Shown here: in pieces, positions 34,376 to 44,433 of the stretch | How positions within the stretch are numbered: position 1 is the stretch's first letter | How the letters are laid out: the number at the start of each line of letters is the position of its first letter | The notes under the pieces: generated by a model | What the model was told of the DNA's origin: nothing | What the model saw: the letters and a program-made list of their open reading frames with translations, nothing else | Database searches by the model: none | Translations under genes and position numbers: made by a program | Assembly: GCA_938027685.1 (NCBI GenBank) | Contig: CALJAM010000001.1 | Span: 186,001-250,000, forward strand | Origin: an uncultured Bryobacteraceae bacterium | GTDB lineage: Bacteria; Acidobacteriota; Terriglobia; Bryobacterales; Bryobacteraceae | DNA: 64,000 nucleotides | Direction: 5' to 3'

Positions 34376-34997
34376 CGATCACGCAGTCGTGCGCAAGGGA
34401 CTGCGCTTCCTGCTCGAGCGCCAGCCCGAAATGGAGGTCGTGGGCGAAGCCTCTGACGGCAGGGAAGCCGTTCGGCTGGCGGCCGAACTCAAGCCGCATG
34501 TGGTCGTCATGGACATCGGCATGCCCCAATTGAACGGCATCGAGGCCGCCGCGCAGATCGTCAAGCAAAACCCCCAGGTCAACGTCATCATGCTGAGCGT
34601 GCACTCGGACGAGTCCTACCTGCTGCGCGCACTCTCGGCCGGCGCGAAGGGCTATCTGCTGAAAGACTCGGCCGAGGAGGACCTGGTGCGCGCCGTGCAG
34701 GTGGCCGCCCAGGGCAAGCCTTTCTTCAGCCCGGTGATCTCCGAGAAGCTGCTCGAAGACTACATGCGCTACCTGCAACAACGCGGCCTGAAGGATTCCT
34801 ACGATCTGCTCACCGACCGGGAGAAGGAGGTCCTGCAACTGCTGGCGGAGGGCAAGAGCAACAAGGAGGTGGCCGCGCTGCTCAACCTGAGCCCCTACAC
34901 CGTAGAGACGCACCGCACGCACATCATGCAGAAGCTCAACCTGCACAACACGGCCGAGATCGTGCTCTACGCGGTGCGCAAGGGGATCATTCGCTGA
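34347..34997 (+). CDS. Response regulator, NarL/FixJ family
   Basis: 216 aa from ATG 34347; GTG 34329 is an in-frame alternative. Receiver domain: RILLADDHAVVRKGL (acidic pair), VVVMDIGMPQLNG (phospho-acceptor Asp about residue 55), MLSVHSDESYLL (Thr/Ser switch) and KGYLLKD (Lys). The LuxR-type HTH is at about 150-210: LTDREKEVLQLLAEGKSNKE and LSPYTVETHRTHIMQKL. Partner of the overlapping kinase. Target genes unknown. Confidence 0.95.
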   Translation: MNKIRILLADDHAVVRKGLRFLLERQPEMEVVGEASDGREAVRLAAELKPHVVVMDIGMPQLNGIEAAAQIVKQNPQVNVIMLSVHSDESYLLRALSAGAKGYLLKDSAEEDLVRAVQVAAQGKPFFSPVISEKLLEDYMRYLQQRGLKDSYDLLTDREKEVLQLLAEGKSNKEVAALLNLSPYTVETHRTHIMQKLNLHNTAEIVLYAVRKGIIR

Positions 34998-35000
34998 AAA

Positions 35001-36416
35001 TCACCCGGCGCGCTCGCGCAGCCAACGATCCATGGCGCGCGCGGCCTCCCGGCCCTCGCGGATGGCCCAGACCACCAGCGACTGCCCGCGACGCATATCG
35101 CCCGCCGCGAAGACCCCTTCTAGGGAGGTCATGTAGCGCCCGTCGGTGCGCACGTTGCCCCGCTCATCGAGCTCCGGTTTCAGTTGCTCGAGCAGGCCTT
35201 CGCGGACGGGACCCGTGAAACCCATAGCGAGCAGGACGAGGTCGGCCTCCAATACGAACTCACTGCCCGCAATGGGAGCAAACGAAGGCGGCGGCCCCAC
35301 ACGCGTGGCGCGCAGGGCGCGTACGCGTCCGTGCTCGTCGCCGAGCAACTCCAACGTGGCCACGGACCAGAGCCGCTCGCCACCCTCCTCGTGGGAACTT
35401 TCGATGCGCAACTGCCGAGGCCACAGCGGCCAGGGCGTCTCGGGAGCGCGCTCGCGAGGCGGCTCGGGCATGATTTCAAGTTGGACGACCGAGGCCGCCT
35501 GCTGCCGGTGACATGTCCCCAAACAGTCCGCCCCGGTGTCTCCTCCGCCGATGATCACCACGCGCCTGCCTGTGGCGAGAATTTCCTCGCCCGGGTCGAT
35601 CCAGTCGCCCGCATTGCGGCGGTTCTGCTGCGTGAGGAATTCCATGGCGAAATGCACGCCCTGCAAGTGGCGCCCGGGCACCTTCAGGTCGCGCGGCTGC
35701 CCAGCGCCGCCTGCCAGAAGGATGGCGTCGAACTCGCGGCGCAAGTCTTCGACTGGGACGTTCTCTCCCACGCAGGCGCGCGTGTGGAAGCGAACTCCTT
35801 CCGCCGCCAGCTGCTCGAGCCGCCTGTCGAGGATGTGCTTTTCGAGCTTGAAATCGGGGATGCCGTAGCGTAGCAGTCCGCCGATCCGATCGGCCTTCTC
35901 GAACACCTCCACTGTGTGGCCTGCGCGATTCAGCTGCTGGGCGGCGGCCAGGCCCGCGGGACCCGATCCCACCACCGCCACCCGCTTGCCCGTGCGCGCG
36001 GTAGGAGGCGTCGGTCGGACCCAACCCTCTCGCCACGCCTTTTCTGCAATGAACTTTTCGATCTGCTTGATGGTGACCGCGGGCTGGTTGATAGCGAGCA
36101 CGCAGGAGGCTTCACAGGGAGCCGGACAGACGCGGCCGGTGATTTCGGGGAAGTTATTGGTCGAGTGCAACAGCCGCACGGCTTCGGGCCAGCGCCCGCG
36201 CCAGGCCATGTCGTTCCAGTCCGGGATGAGATTCTCCAGCGGACAAGCGCTATGGCAGAAAGGCACGCCGCAATCCATGCAGCGCGCGGCTTGCGGGCGC
36301 ACGCGTTCCTCGGCAAAGGGCAGCTCGATCTCAAAAAAATCCCGCACCCGCTCCTCTACCGGCCGGCGCTCGGGGACCTCCCGCGCGTACTCCAGGAAGC
36401 CGGTAGGCTTACCCAT
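35001..36416 (-). CDS. gltD: Glutamate synthase [NADPH] small subunit
   Basis: 471 aa. Passes NADPH electrons to the large subunit. N-terminal Fe-S region: [25 protein letters not shown] and CPAPCEASC, then the FAD site [22 protein letters not shown] and the NADPH site [19 protein letters not shown], ending with [26 protein letters not shown]. It overlaps gltB by 8 bp (ATGGGTAA). Convergent with the response regulator gene, with 3 bp between stops. Confidence 0.97.
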   Translation of the reverse strand: MGKPTGFLEYAREVPERRPVEERVRDFFEIELPFAEERVRPQAARCMDCGVPFCHSACPLENLIPDWNDMAWRGRWPEAVRLLHSTNNFPEITGRVCPAPCEASCVLAINQPAVTIKQIEKFIAEKAWREGWVRPTPPTARTGKRVAVVGSGPAGLAAAQQLNRAGHTVEVFEKADRIGGLLRYGIPDFKLEKHILDRRLEQLAAEGVRFHTRACVGENVPVEDLRREFDAILLAGGAGQPRDLKVPGRHLQGVHFAMEFLTQQNRRNAGDWIDPGEEILATGRRVVIIGGGDTGADCLGTCHRQQAASVVQLEIMPEPPRERAPETPWPLWPRQLRIESSHEEGGERLWSVATLELLGDEHGRVRALRATRVGPPPSFAPIAGSEFVLEADLVLLAMGFTGPVREGLLEQLKPELDERGNVRTDGRYMTSLEGVFAAGDMRRGQSLVVWAIREGREAARAMDRWLRERAG

Positions 36417-39400
36417 GCAACACCTCCCGCGTCTCGACTGCCGTCGGTACGAAGATGGGCGGCTGCAAAACCGACCGCTCTCGGCCCAGCACGCGGCGAT
36501 AGTCCTGCGGGAAGACCTTCACAAACAGCGGGAGCACCGAGGCCCAGTTCTCGAGAATCCAGGCGGCGCGCGGACTCCCCGTCAAGCGCAGGTGACGCTC
36601 GATCAGGCTGCGCACCAGCTCGATATCGGCCGGGTCCGCCAGAGGTTCCAGATCCACGTGCGTCCGATTGCACCGGTTGCGCACGAACTCGCCGGTCTCG
36701 TCCACTACGAAGGCTAGGCCGCCCGTCATGCCGGCCGCGAAATTGCGGCCGGTGCGGCCCAGCACGATGACCAGGCCGCGAGTCATGTATTCGCAGCCGT
36801 GATCCCCGGTTCCCTCCACCACCGCGGTCGCGCCCGAGTTGCGAACCGCGAAGCGCTCTCCTGCCACGCCCGAAAAGAAGGCCTCGCCGCCCGTGGCGCC
36901 GTAGAGCGCTACGTTTCCGATGATGATGTTTTCCTCGGGACGGAAGCGCGAGCCCGGCGGCGGCATCACGATCAGGCGTCCTCCCGAGAGGCCCTTGCCG
37001 ATGTAGTCATTGGCTTCGCCGGCCAGCGTGAACGTGACCCCCGGAGCGAGGAACGCGCCGAAGCTCTGCCCGGCCGAGCCCCTGAAGTGAATCCGAATCG
37101 TGTCGTCCGGCAGGCCGCGCGAACCGTAGCGGCGGGCAATCTCGCCGCTCAACATCGCACCCACGGCGCGGTGCACGTTGCGGATCTGCATCTGCAGTTC
37201 TACCGGCTCGCCCCTTTCCAACGCAGGCCGGGCGCGTGTGAGGATCTCGTGATCCAGGGCCTGCTCGAGCCCGTGCTCTTGCGGCCTCAGGAAACGGCGA
37301 CCGACACGCGAGGGAACGGGCGGATTGTAGAGGATTGCGGAGAGATCCACCGCACGGGCTTTCCAATGGTCTTCGACGCATCGCAGATCGAGCCGGTCCA
37401 CGCGCCCGATCATCTCGTCCACGGTGCGGAAACCCAGCTGGGCCATCAGCTCGCGAACCTGCTCGGCCACGAAGAAGAAATAGCGGATGACGTGCTCGGG
37501 CTGACCCTGGAACCGACGGCGCAGCACTGGGTCCTGCGTAGCGATGCCGACCGGGCACGTATTCAGATGGCACTTGCGCATCATGATGCAGCCCATGGCC
37601 ACCAGCGGGGCCGTAGCGAAGCCGAACTCCTCGGCGCCCAGCAGGGCGGCGATCACCACGTCGCGCCCGGTCTGAAGCTTGCCGTCCACCTGCAAGCGCA
37701 CGCGGCTGCGCAGGTCGTTGAGCACCAGCACCTGCTGGGTTTCGGCCAGGCCCAGCTCCCAGGGCGTGCCCGAGTGCCGGATGGCGGTCAGAGGCGAGGC
37801 GCCGGTTCCGCCGTCATGGCCGCTGATCAGAATGACATCGGCGTGGGCCTTGGCGACGCCGGCCGCCACGATGCCCACACCCGATTCCGAGACCAGCTTC
37901 ACCGAGATGCGCGCCCGCGGATTGACGTTCTTCAAATCGTAGATCAGTTGGGCCAGATCCTCGATGGAGTAAATGTCGTGATGCGGGGGCGGCGAGATCA
38001 ACGGCACGCCGGGAATCGAATGGCGCACGCGCGCGATGATCTCGTCCACCTTGTGGCCGGGAAGCTGGCCGCCCTCGCCCGGCTTGGCGCCCTGCGCGAT
38101 CTTGATCTGCAATTCGTCGGCATGCACCAGATAGCTCACAGTCACGCCGAAGCGTCCCGAGGCGACCTGCTTCACCGCGCTGCGTCGCTCGTCGAAAAAC
38201 CGGTCTTCGTCTTCGCCGCCTTCGCCCGAGTTCGATTTGGCCCCGATGCGATTCATGGCGATGGCGAGCGTCTCGTGCGCTTCGCGCGATAGGGCGCCGA
38301 AGGACATGGCGCCCGTGACGAAGCGCTTCACGATTTCCGAGGCCGGCTCGATTTCCTCCAGCGGCAGCGGGTGCGGCGCACGTTTGAAATCGAGCAGACC
38401 GCGCAACGTGCACAGGCGACGGCTCTGGTCGTCGACGGCTTCGGCGAATTCGCGGAAGGTCCGGTAGCTGTCCTGTCGAACGGCATGCTGGAGCTTGCTG
38501 ATGGTGAAAGGATTCAGCAGGTGATGCTCGCCGCCCGCGCGGTAGCGCAGTGCGCCGCCCAGCTCCAGTTCGGGCTCGTCCTCACGCACCTCGGCGAAGG
38601 CGTGGGCGTGCCGCATGGCCGCCTCGCGCGCCAAGACGTCCAGCCCCGCCCCTTCGATGCGCGAGGGCGTGCCCGTGAAATAACGGTCGATGAGCTCGCG
38701 ACTGAGGCCGACGGCTTCGAAGATCTGAGCGCCGCGGTAACTTTGCAGAGTCGAGATCCCCATCTTGGAGAAGACCTTGAGCAATCCTTTGTTGACCGCC
38801 TTGATGTAATTGCGCAGTGCATCTTCGAAGCTCAGCCCCTCCGGCAACCAGCCGCGGCGGTGCAGGTCCTCCAGCGTCTCGATGGCCAGGTAGGGGTTCA
38901 CCGCGCTGGCGCCGTAACCGATCAGCAGCGCGAAATGCATGACCTCCCGCGGCTCGCCCGATTCGACAATGAGCGCCACCTGCGTGCGCGTCTCTTCGCG
39001 CACCAGATGATGATGCACCGCGCTCAGCGCCAGCAGGCTGGGGATCGGGGCGTACTCTTCATCGAAGCCGCGGTCCGAGAGGATGAGCAGCGTGTAACCG
39101 TTCCGGATGGCGAGCGAGGCGCGGCGGCAAAGGCCCTCGAGCGCCCTTTCCAGCTCCTGCGCGCCGCCCCGTACGCGGAAGAGAGCAGGCAGCGTAGTGG
39201 CCAGAAAGTCTCCCCAGGAAACGCGCCGCAGCTTTTCCAAATCCCGGTTGGTAAGGATGGGATGATCCAGCTTGAGCGTGTGGCAGTGCTCGGGCGTCTC
39301 CTCGAGAATGTTCCGTTCCGTGCCGATGAAGCTGGTTAGCGACATGACCATTTCCTCCCGAATCGGATCGATGGGAGGATTGGTCACCTGGGCAAAGATC

Positions 39401-40977
39401 TGTTTGAAGTAGTTGAAAAGAAGCTGAGGCCGGTCGGAGAGACAGGCCAACGGCGTGTCCACCCCCATGGAGCCGACCGGCTCCTCGCCGGTGGCGGCCA
39501 TCGGCGCCAGGATCATGCGCAACTCTTCGTCGGTGTAGCCAAAGCAGCGCTGACGGCGGCGGATGGAGGGGAAATCGGTGGGATGCCAGCGCGGCGGCTC
39601 CGGGAGCTTGTCCAGCGTGATCTGGTGACGACGCAGCCAGTCCGCGTAAGGCTGGCGCGAGGCCAGGCGATGCTTGATCTCTTCGTCGGGAACGATGCGG
39701 CCTTCGACCGTATCGACCAGGAACATGCGGCCGGGTTGTAGACGCCCCTTGGCGCGCACGTTCTCGGGCTCGACGGGCAGCACCCCCGTCTCCGAAGCCA
39801 GAATCACCTGGTCGTCGTGCGTCACCAGATAGCGGGCCGGCCGCAGGCCGTTGCGATCCAGGATGCCGCCGATCAGACGTCCGTCGGTGAAAGCGATCGC
39901 CGCCGGCCCGTCCCAGGGCTCCATCAGCGACGCGTGGTACTCATAAAACGCGCGTTTTTCCGCACTCATGGTGGGATCGCCCGCCCACGCCTCCGGGATC
40001 AGCATGGCCATCACGTGCGGCAGGCTGCGACCGGCCAGGTAAAGCAGCTCGACGACGTTGTCCAGAATCGCGGAATCACTGGCGCCCGGCGTACAGATGG
40101 GGAAAAACTTCTTGATGTCGTCTCCGAACAGGGGCGAAGCCAGCACGGATTGCCGCGCGTGCATCCAGGCCACGTTGCCGCGCAGGGTGTTGATCTCGCC
40201 GTTATGGCAGATGTAGCGGAAGGGGTGCGCGAGTTGCCAGGTGGGGAAGGTGTTCGTCGAGAAGCGCTGGTGCACCAGGCAGAGCGCGCTGGTTACTTCA
40301 GGATCGGACAGGTCCCTGTAAAAGCGAGCGATCTGGGGGGCCAACAGCAGTCCCTTGTAGACGATGGTGCGCGTGGAAAGCGAGCAGACGTAAAAGTGCC
40401 CTTTCTCGCGCAGATCGCTGGACGCGATCTCCCTTTCGGCCCGCTTTCGCACCACGTAGAGCTTGCGATCCAGGGCCGCCTGGTCCGTCCCGTTCCGGGG
40501 TGCAATGAAGACCTGTTCGATGTAAGGCCGCGAGGCGCGCGCGATGCGTCCAATCGCGGTGTCATCCACCGGGGTGTCGCGCCAGCCCAGCACTTGCAAG
40601 CCTTCCTCGCGGGCGATCCGCTCCAGAATGCCTTCGGCCAACAGCCGCTCGTGACGCTCCACAGGCAGGAAGACCATGCCCACGCCGTATTGGCCCGCGG
40701 GCGGCAGCGCGAAACCCAGCCGATCGCACTCCCGGGCGAAAAACGCGTGTGGGATCTGAATGAGCAACCCGGCCCCGTCGCCGGTCTCCGGATCGCAGCC
40801 GGCCGCGCCCCGGTGCGTGAGATTGATCAGGATCTGGATGCCCTGCTCGATGATCCGGTGCGAGGGGCGACCTTTGACGTCGACCACGAAACCGATGCCG
40901 CAGGAATCGCGCTCCGCTGCGGGGTCATAGAGCCCCTGCGGGTGAGGCAGGTGAATAAAGTCGTGTTCCTCGTCCAT
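36409..40977 (-). CDS. gltB: Glutamate synthase [NADPH] large subunit
   Basis: 1522 aa. Converts glutamine and 2-oxoglutarate to two glutamates. The N-terminal glutaminase nucleophile is Cys26 in RDSCGIGFV, so a 25-residue propeptide is probably removed. A central domain follows, then the FMN/2-oxoglutarate synthase barrel with [26 protein letters not shown] and the 3Fe-4S cysteines in [21 protein letters not shown], and the beta-helix domain near the C-terminus. ATG 40977 is preceded by a promoter at 41006-41034. Divergent from a LysR gene that may regulate it, like GltC of Bacillus. Confidence 0.98.
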   Translation of the reverse strand: MDEEHDFIHLPHPQGLYDPAAERDSCGIGFVVDVKGRPSHRIIEQGIQILINLTHRGAAGCDPETGDGAGLLIQIPHAFFARECDRLGFALPPAGQYGVGMVFLPVERHERLLAEGILERIAREEGLQVLGWRDTPVDDTAIGRIARASRPYIEQVFIAPRNGTDQAALDRKLYVVRKRAEREIASSDLREKGHFYVCSLSTRTIVYKGLLLAPQIARFYRDLSDPEVTSALCLVHQRFSTNTFPTWQLAHPFRYICHNGEINTLRGNVAWMHARQSVLASPLFGDDIKKFFPICTPGASDSAILDNVVELLYLAGRSLPHVMAMLIPEAWAGDPTMSAEKRAFYEYHASLMEPWDGPAAIAFTDGRLIGGILDRNGLRPARYLVTHDDQVILASETGVLPVEPENVRAKGRLQPGRMFLVDTVEGRIVPDEEIKHRLASRQPYADWLRRHQITLDKLPEPPRWHPTDFPSIRRRQRCFGYTDEELRMILAPMAATGEEPVGSMGVDTPLACLSDRPQLLFNYFKQIFAQVTNPPIDPIREEMVMSLTSFIGTERNILEETPEHCHTLKLDHPILTNRDLEKLRRVSWGDFLATTLPALFRVRGGAQELERALEGLCRRASLAIRNGYTLLILSDRGFDEEYAPIPSLLALSAVHHHLVREETRTQVALIVESGEPREVMHFALLIGYGASAVNPYLAIETLEDLHRRGWLPEGLSFEDALRNYIKAVNKGLLKVFSKMGISTLQSYRGAQIFEAVGLSRELIDRYFTGTPSRIEGAGLDVLAREAAMRHAHAFAEVREDEPELELGGALRYRAGGEHHLLNPFTISKLQHAVRQDSYRTFREFAEAVDDQSRRLCTLRGLLDFKRAPHPLPLEEIEPASEIVKRFVTGAMSFGALSREAHETLAIAMNRIGAKSNSGEGGEDEDRFFDERRSAVKQVASGRFGVTVSYLVHADELQIKIAQGAKPGEGGQLPGHKVDEIIARVRHSIPGVPLISPPPHHDIYSIEDLAQLIYDLKNVNPRARISVKLVSESGVGIVAAGVAKAHADVILISGHDGGTGASPLTAIRHSGTPWELGLAETQQVLVLNDLRSRVRLQVDGKLQTGRDVVIAALLGAEEFGFATAPLVAMGCIMMRKCHLNTCPVGIATQDPVLRRRFQGQPEHVIRYFFFVAEQVRELMAQLGFRTVDEMIGRVDRLDLRCVEDHWKARAVDLSAILYNPPVPSRVGRRFLRPQEHGLEQALDHEILTRARPALERGEPVELQMQIRNVHRAVGAMLSGEIARRYGSRGLPDDTIRIHFRGSAGQSFGAFLAPGVTFTLAGEANDYIGKGLSGGRLIVMPPPGSRFRPEENIIIGNVALYGATGGEAFFSGVAGERFAVRNSGATAVVEGTGDHGCEYMTRGLVIVLGRTGRNFAAGMTGGLAFVVDETGEFVRNRCNRTHVDLEPLADPADIELVRSLIERHLRLTGSPRAAWILENWASVLPLFVKVFPQDYRRVLGRERSVLQPPIFVPTAVETREVLHG

Positions 40978-41005
40978 CCCTTACACCTGGAGTGGATTAC
41001 TCCGA

Positions 41006-41034
41006 AGCATAGCATGGCAAGTAAAATTAGTCAA
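41006..41034 (-). promoter_or_regulatory. Sigma70-type promoter of gltBD
   Basis: On the minus strand TTGACT (41034-41029), a 17-bp spacer, and TATGCT (41011-41006). Transcription would begin near 40999, giving a 20-nt leader with GTAAGGG before ATG 40977. The -35 is one arm of a GTCAAC/GTTGAC inverted repeat whose other arm is the -35 of the divergent LysR gene. Confidence 0.65.
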
Positions 41035-41048
41035 CAAGATTTAGATGG

Positions 41049-41079
41049 TTGACAAAATAAGAAGGCCTTATTTTATACT
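41049..41079 (+). promoter_or_regulatory. Promoter of the LysR gene, leaderless configuration
   Basis: TTGACA (41049-41054), a 19-bp spacer and TATACT (41074-41079), followed by 6 nt and the GTG start at 41086. No ribosome binding site lies between. The long spacer may make it dependent on the regulator. Confidence 0.55.
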
Positions 41080-41085
41080 AAGCAC

Positions 41086-41973
41086 GTGGACACTGCTCAC
41101 CTTCGCCTGTTCATCGACATTGCTCACACGCGCAGCCTCAGCCGCGCCGCCGCCAACCACGGCATCAGCCAGTCCGCGGCCACGCAGCATGTCCAGGAAC
41201 TGGAAAGGCGATTTGGGACGAGCCTATTGGACCGATCGCGTCGTCCCATCCGCTTGACGGCCGCGGGCCAGCTCTACTACGAGTTCTGCCGCGACGTGCT
41301 CCGCCGCGAGCAGGAGTTTTCAGCTGCATTGCAGCAGCTCAAGGGCACCCTGGAGGGCGTGGTTCGTGTGGCCGCGATCTATTCAGTCGGTCTGTCGGAA
41401 ATGGCCGGCATGCAGGAGGAGTTCGCTCGCCGTCACCCCGGCGCCAGGCTCGAAGTGGAATACCTGCGCCCGGAGAAAGTTTACGAGGCGGTGGCCGGCG
41501 GCCATGCCGATCTGGGACTTGTGAGCTACGCCGAGAGCACGCGGCAGATCCAGGCGCGCCCATGGCGGATGGAGCCGATGGTGGTGACAGTCGTCCCCGG
41601 GCATCCGCTTTCGGCGCGGTCGCTGTTGCAGCCGGCAGACCTAGGGGGAGCGGCCATGGTGGCCTTCGACCAGGATCTGCCCATCCGCCGTCACCTCGAC
41701 CAGTTCTTACGCGAGCACGGCGTTACGGTCAACATTGTGATGCATTTCGACAACATACCCGCCGTCAAAGAGGCCGTGGCCGCCGGAGCAGGCCTGAGCA
41801 TCCTGCCGTGGCCCATGGTGCGGGAAGAGGTGCGACAGGGTCGACTGGCGGCCATCCGCCTCGAGCCCGCACCCGTCCGGCCGCTGGGCATCATTCACCT
41901 GCGCAGGAAGAAGTTCAGCCCTGCGGCGCTCGCCTTCCTCCAGTTGCTGGAGACGCGACGCGAGGCGGCGTGA
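41086..41973 (+). CDS. LysR-family regulator, probably controlling gltBD (GltC-like position)
   Basis: 295 aa from GTG 41086. N-terminal winged HTH: HLRLFIDIAHTRSLSRAAANHGISQSAATQHVQELE, then a linker and an effector-binding domain (about 90-290). Divergent from gltB across a 108-bp gap with overlapping promoters, the arrangement of gltC-gltAB in Bacillus. The likely effector is a nitrogen or sulfur metabolite, not determined. It also resembles CysB-type regulators. Convergent with the DinB gene. Confidence 0.88.
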   Translation: MDTAHLRLFIDIAHTRSLSRAAANHGISQSAATQHVQELERRFGTSLLDRSRRPIRLTAAGQLYYEFCRDVLRREQEFSAALQQLKGTLEGVVRVAAIYSVGLSEMAGMQEEFARRHPGARLEVEYLRPEKVYEAVAGGHADLGLVSYAESTRQIQARPWRMEPMVVTVVPGHPLSARSLLQPADLGGAAMVAFDQDLPIRRHLDQFLREHGVTVNIVMHFDNIPAVKEAVAAGAGLSILPWPMVREEVRQGRLAAIRLEPAPVRPLGIIHLRRKKFSPAALAFLQLLETRREAA

Positions 41974-41982
41974 AAACATGCT

Positions 41983-42492
41983 TCAGGCCGGCGACGGCGC
42001 CGGCTCGTCGGCGCTGCCGCCGTAGATCGCGGGGACCCTCCCACCCATCGGCCTGAGGTAGCTCGAGAGTTGGCCGCGGTGGTGAGCCGTGTGCAACATC
42101 ATCATCAGCAGGTACTGGACGGCAGGCTGCGTCACCACTCCAAAGAATTCGATGGGACGCGCCAGCTCCTCATCGCTCAAGCCTTTCAGGCGCTCCAACG
42201 CGGGTGGAACATTTTCGTCGTACCAAGCCAGCACGTCGCCCGCGGTGCGAATCTCGGCCGGCACGCCTTCCTCGCCGGCCTCGAACCGGCCGCGGGCAAT
42301 GCTGTCCAGGAACCACCAGTCCGAGGAGGCTAGGTGCCACGCCAGATGGAGCGCGGTCATCGAGGCGGGATGGGGACGGTACCCCTCCTGACCGGACGGC
42401 ACGGCCGCCAGTACCTTCCGTGTCGTAGCAATCTCCTGCTGGACGGCGGGCAGGAAAACGTTTAGCAGCCGTCGTGCTTCAGCAGCCTCCAT
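41983..42492 (-). CDS. DinB-family metal-binding protein
   Basis: 169 aa from ATG 42492 with AGGAGG 7 nt upstream. Four-helix bundle with the metal His triad: HLAWHL (two of the helical His) and the C-terminal MMMLHTAHHRGQLSSYLRPMG, characteristic of DinB/YfiT-like proteins. Family members include thiol transferases (bacillithiol or mycothiol type) and proteins of unknown role. No linked partner. Expressed alone, convergent with the LysR gene. Confidence 0.85.
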   Translation of the reverse strand: MEAAEARRLLNVFLPAVQQEIATTRKVLAAVPSGQEGYRPHPASMTALHLAWHLASSDWWFLDSIARGRFEAGEEGVPAEIRTAGDVLAWYDENVPPALERLKGLSDEELARPIEFFGVVTQPAVQYLLMMMLHTAHHRGQLSSYLRPMGGRVPAIYGGSADEPAPSPA

Positions 42493-42544
42493 GCGAAGTC
42501 CTCCTGGCACAAGTCTGCCTACATTATGCGCGCCGGCGCCGACC

Positions 42545-43498
42545 TCAGTCCAGGTATTTCTTCAGGTCGGGATTCAGCTGTCTCTGCACGTCCGGATCGT
42601 TCAGGTTTTCGCGCGTGATGAGGCGGGCGGGCAGGTTACGGATTTTTTCGGGCGTTCCTCCCTCGAGCTTCAGAACGGCGGCCTTTACGGCCTCGTACCC
42701 GATCCGGAAGGGGTCCTGCACAACCAAAGAGTCGATGAGGCCCGATTTCAAATCTTCGAGCAACGTCGGGCTCCAATCGAAACCCACCAGTCTGGTCCTG
42801 CTCTGGCGCGCCTTCAGCGCCTGCGCCGCGCCGACCGACCCGGTTTCGTTGGAGGCGAACATCCCGTCGGCGTCCGGGTGCGCCGTGAGCATGTTCTCGG
42901 CCACTGCCAGCGACTTGGCGAAGTCCGACATGCCGAACCGCTTGTCGGCGATGCGGATGCCCGGGTACTTTTCGCGCAGCACGTCTTCGAAGCCCTGCTC
43001 GCGGGCCAGCGTGGAAGCGGCTCCCGGCTGGCAGGCCAGCATCAGAACCTTTCCTTTTCCCCCAAGGATCTGGCCCATACGTTCGCCGGCCAGGCGTCCG
43101 GCCGCATAGTTGTCGGTGGCGATGCGAGCCACAAAGAGCTCCGTGTCGACACCCGTGTCGTAGATGATGACGGGTATGCCTTCGCGCATGGCGCGCTCGA
43201 CGACGCCGACCATGGCTTTCTTGTCAATGGGCGCCACTGCGATGGCGTCGACGCGTCGGTTGATCATGGCCGTCATGATCTGAAGCTGACCGGCGTAGTC
43301 GGTCTCCGAGGTAGGGGCGTTCCAGAGAATGCGCACGCCGGATTCGCGACCCGCCGCCACCGCCCCGGCATGGATCGACTGCCAAAACAAATGCGAACGC
43401 CCCTGTGCGATGACGCCGATGACCCGTTCGCTCTTTTTCCGGCAGCCGCCGGCGACCAAACCGAGCGCAAGTCCGCCCAACCAGCTCCTGCGCGTCAT
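42545..43498 (-). CDS. Sugar-binding lipoprotein, periplasmic binding protein type I (RbsB-like)
   Basis: 317 aa. TRRSWLGGLALGLVAGGC has a lipobox LVAGGC, so it is a lipoprotein anchored at the N-terminal Cys. The two Rossmann-like lobes have IGVIAQGRSHLFWQSIHAGA, DAIAVAPIDKKAM and FASNETGSVGAAQAL, as in ribose/galactose binding proteins. CATACT 7 nt before the ATG may be a -10. No ABC ATPase or permease is adjacent, so its transporter or receptor partner is elsewhere. Confidence 0.86.
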   Translation of the reverse strand: MTRRSWLGGLALGLVAGGCRKKSERVIGVIAQGRSHLFWQSIHAGAVAAGRESGVRILWNAPTSETDYAGQLQIMTAMINRRVDAIAVAPIDKKAMVGVVERAMREGIPVIIYDTGVDTELFVARIATDNYAAGRLAGERMGQILGGKGKVLMLACQPGAASTLAREQGFEDVLREKYPGIRIADKRFGMSDFAKSLAVAENMLTAHPDADGMFASNETGSVGAAQALKARQSRTRLVGFDWSPTLLEDLKSGLIDSLVVQDPFRIGYEAVKAAVLKLEGGTPEKIRNLPARLITRENLNDPDVQRQLNPDLKKYLD

Positions 43499-43531
43499 GC
43501 ACCCCAGTATGCCTCAGCGTAAGGGATCAAT

Positions 43532-44380
43532 TCACGCTGCCGCGCCCAAGCGCGGAATGCGGCTGACCAGATCCTCGAGCTCCTGACGGCTCTCGACGCC
43601 GATGGTGAAGCAATCCACACAGTCCAGCGTCAGCGCATAGCGCAGGCATTCATCCAGGCGCGACCGCAGCCGCCCCACCCCGAGGATCTTCATGCCGATG
43701 ACCCCCTTGCCCGCGCCTTTGGCTTTCCGGAGCACCGGAACCACCGATTCGGGCGGCCCGTCCATTGCCGCGCCCGCCGGATTGATGCGCGCCAGGATCA
43801 CCTGCGTCCACGGATCGGCTGCGGCCGCAGCCAGCGCCGCCAGGCTGTGGCAGGAGACGCCGTGGGTGCGTACGATCCCGCGCTCGCGCGCCTCCGCGAT
43901 GACGTCCATCACCGGCCGCATGCGTTCCGGCCAATCACCGGCGATCATGCAGTGCAGCAGCAGGATGTCGATGTAGTCGGTGTTGAGTTCGCGCCGGAAA
44001 CGGTCGAGATCGGCGCGCATCTCTGCGGCCGTGGACGCTCGGGTCTTGGTGAGAATGGCGACTTTCTCCCGCGGGACGCGCCGCAGGGCGTGCCGAAGAT
44101 GCGGATGCGTGCCGTATTGATCGGCCGAGTCCCAAAAGCGAACGCCCCGATCACAGGCGGCTTCCAGCAGATCGGCCAAGCCGCCCAGGCCCAGCTTGCG
44201 GGTCTGATTGGAACTGCCGCCTACGCCGTTGGTGCCGGTGCCCACGGCCAGCCTGGTGACCGGAACCTTGCGGGGTCCCAGCAGGATGAGGTCGGAAGCT
44301 TCCTTGCGAGCCGGGGCTGCACCCAACAAGGCAGCGCCCGCCGCGTTCAAGCCCAGTCCCAGAAATGTCCGTCTTTGCAT
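43532..44380 (-). CDS. Exported aldo/keto reductase with Tat signal
   Basis: 282 aa. The N-terminus QRRTFLGLGLNAAGAALLG is a Tat-type signal. The barrel has RFWDSADQYGTHPHLRHALR (Asp and Tyr of the catalytic tetrad), ILTKTR (Lys) and LLLHCM (His). It reduces aldehydes or ketones with NADPH in the family; a Tat-exported form is likely co-translocated with its cofactor or acts with another donor. GAGAGGGG precedes ATG 44380. Divergent from the GGT gene with a 53-bp gap. Confidence 0.87.
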   Translation of the reverse strand: MQRRTFLGLGLNAAGAALLGAAPARKEASDLILLGPRKVPVTRLAVGTGTNGVGGSSNQTRKLGLGGLADLLEAACDRGVRFWDSADQYGTHPHLRHALRRVPREKVAILTKTRASTAAEMRADLDRFRRELNTDYIDILLLHCMIAGDWPERMRPVMDVIAEARERGIVRTHGVSCHSLAALAAAAADPWTQVILARINPAGAAMDGPPESVVPVLRKAKGAGKGVIGMKILGVGRLRSRLDECLRYALTLDCVDCFTIGVESRQELEDLVSRIPRLGAAA

Positions 44381-44420
44381 GGCCCCTCTCGCTTCACCAT
44401 AGCACGGCGACGGGTCAGGA

Positions 44421-44426
44421 TAGAAT
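44421..44426 (+). promoter_or_regulatory. -10 hexamer TAGAAT, leaderless start of the GGT gene
   Basis: TAGAAT is followed by 7 nt and ATG 44434. An earlier ATG at 44425 lies within the hexamer. No ribosome binding site fits 44434. Confidence 0.45.
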
Positions 44427-44433
44427 GGGCGCC

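Noticed and set aside
36799-38292. 497-residue open frame on the plus strand opposite gltB
   Set aside because: gltB on the other strand has full family motifs; long antisense frames are common in high-GC DNA and this one shows no family features.
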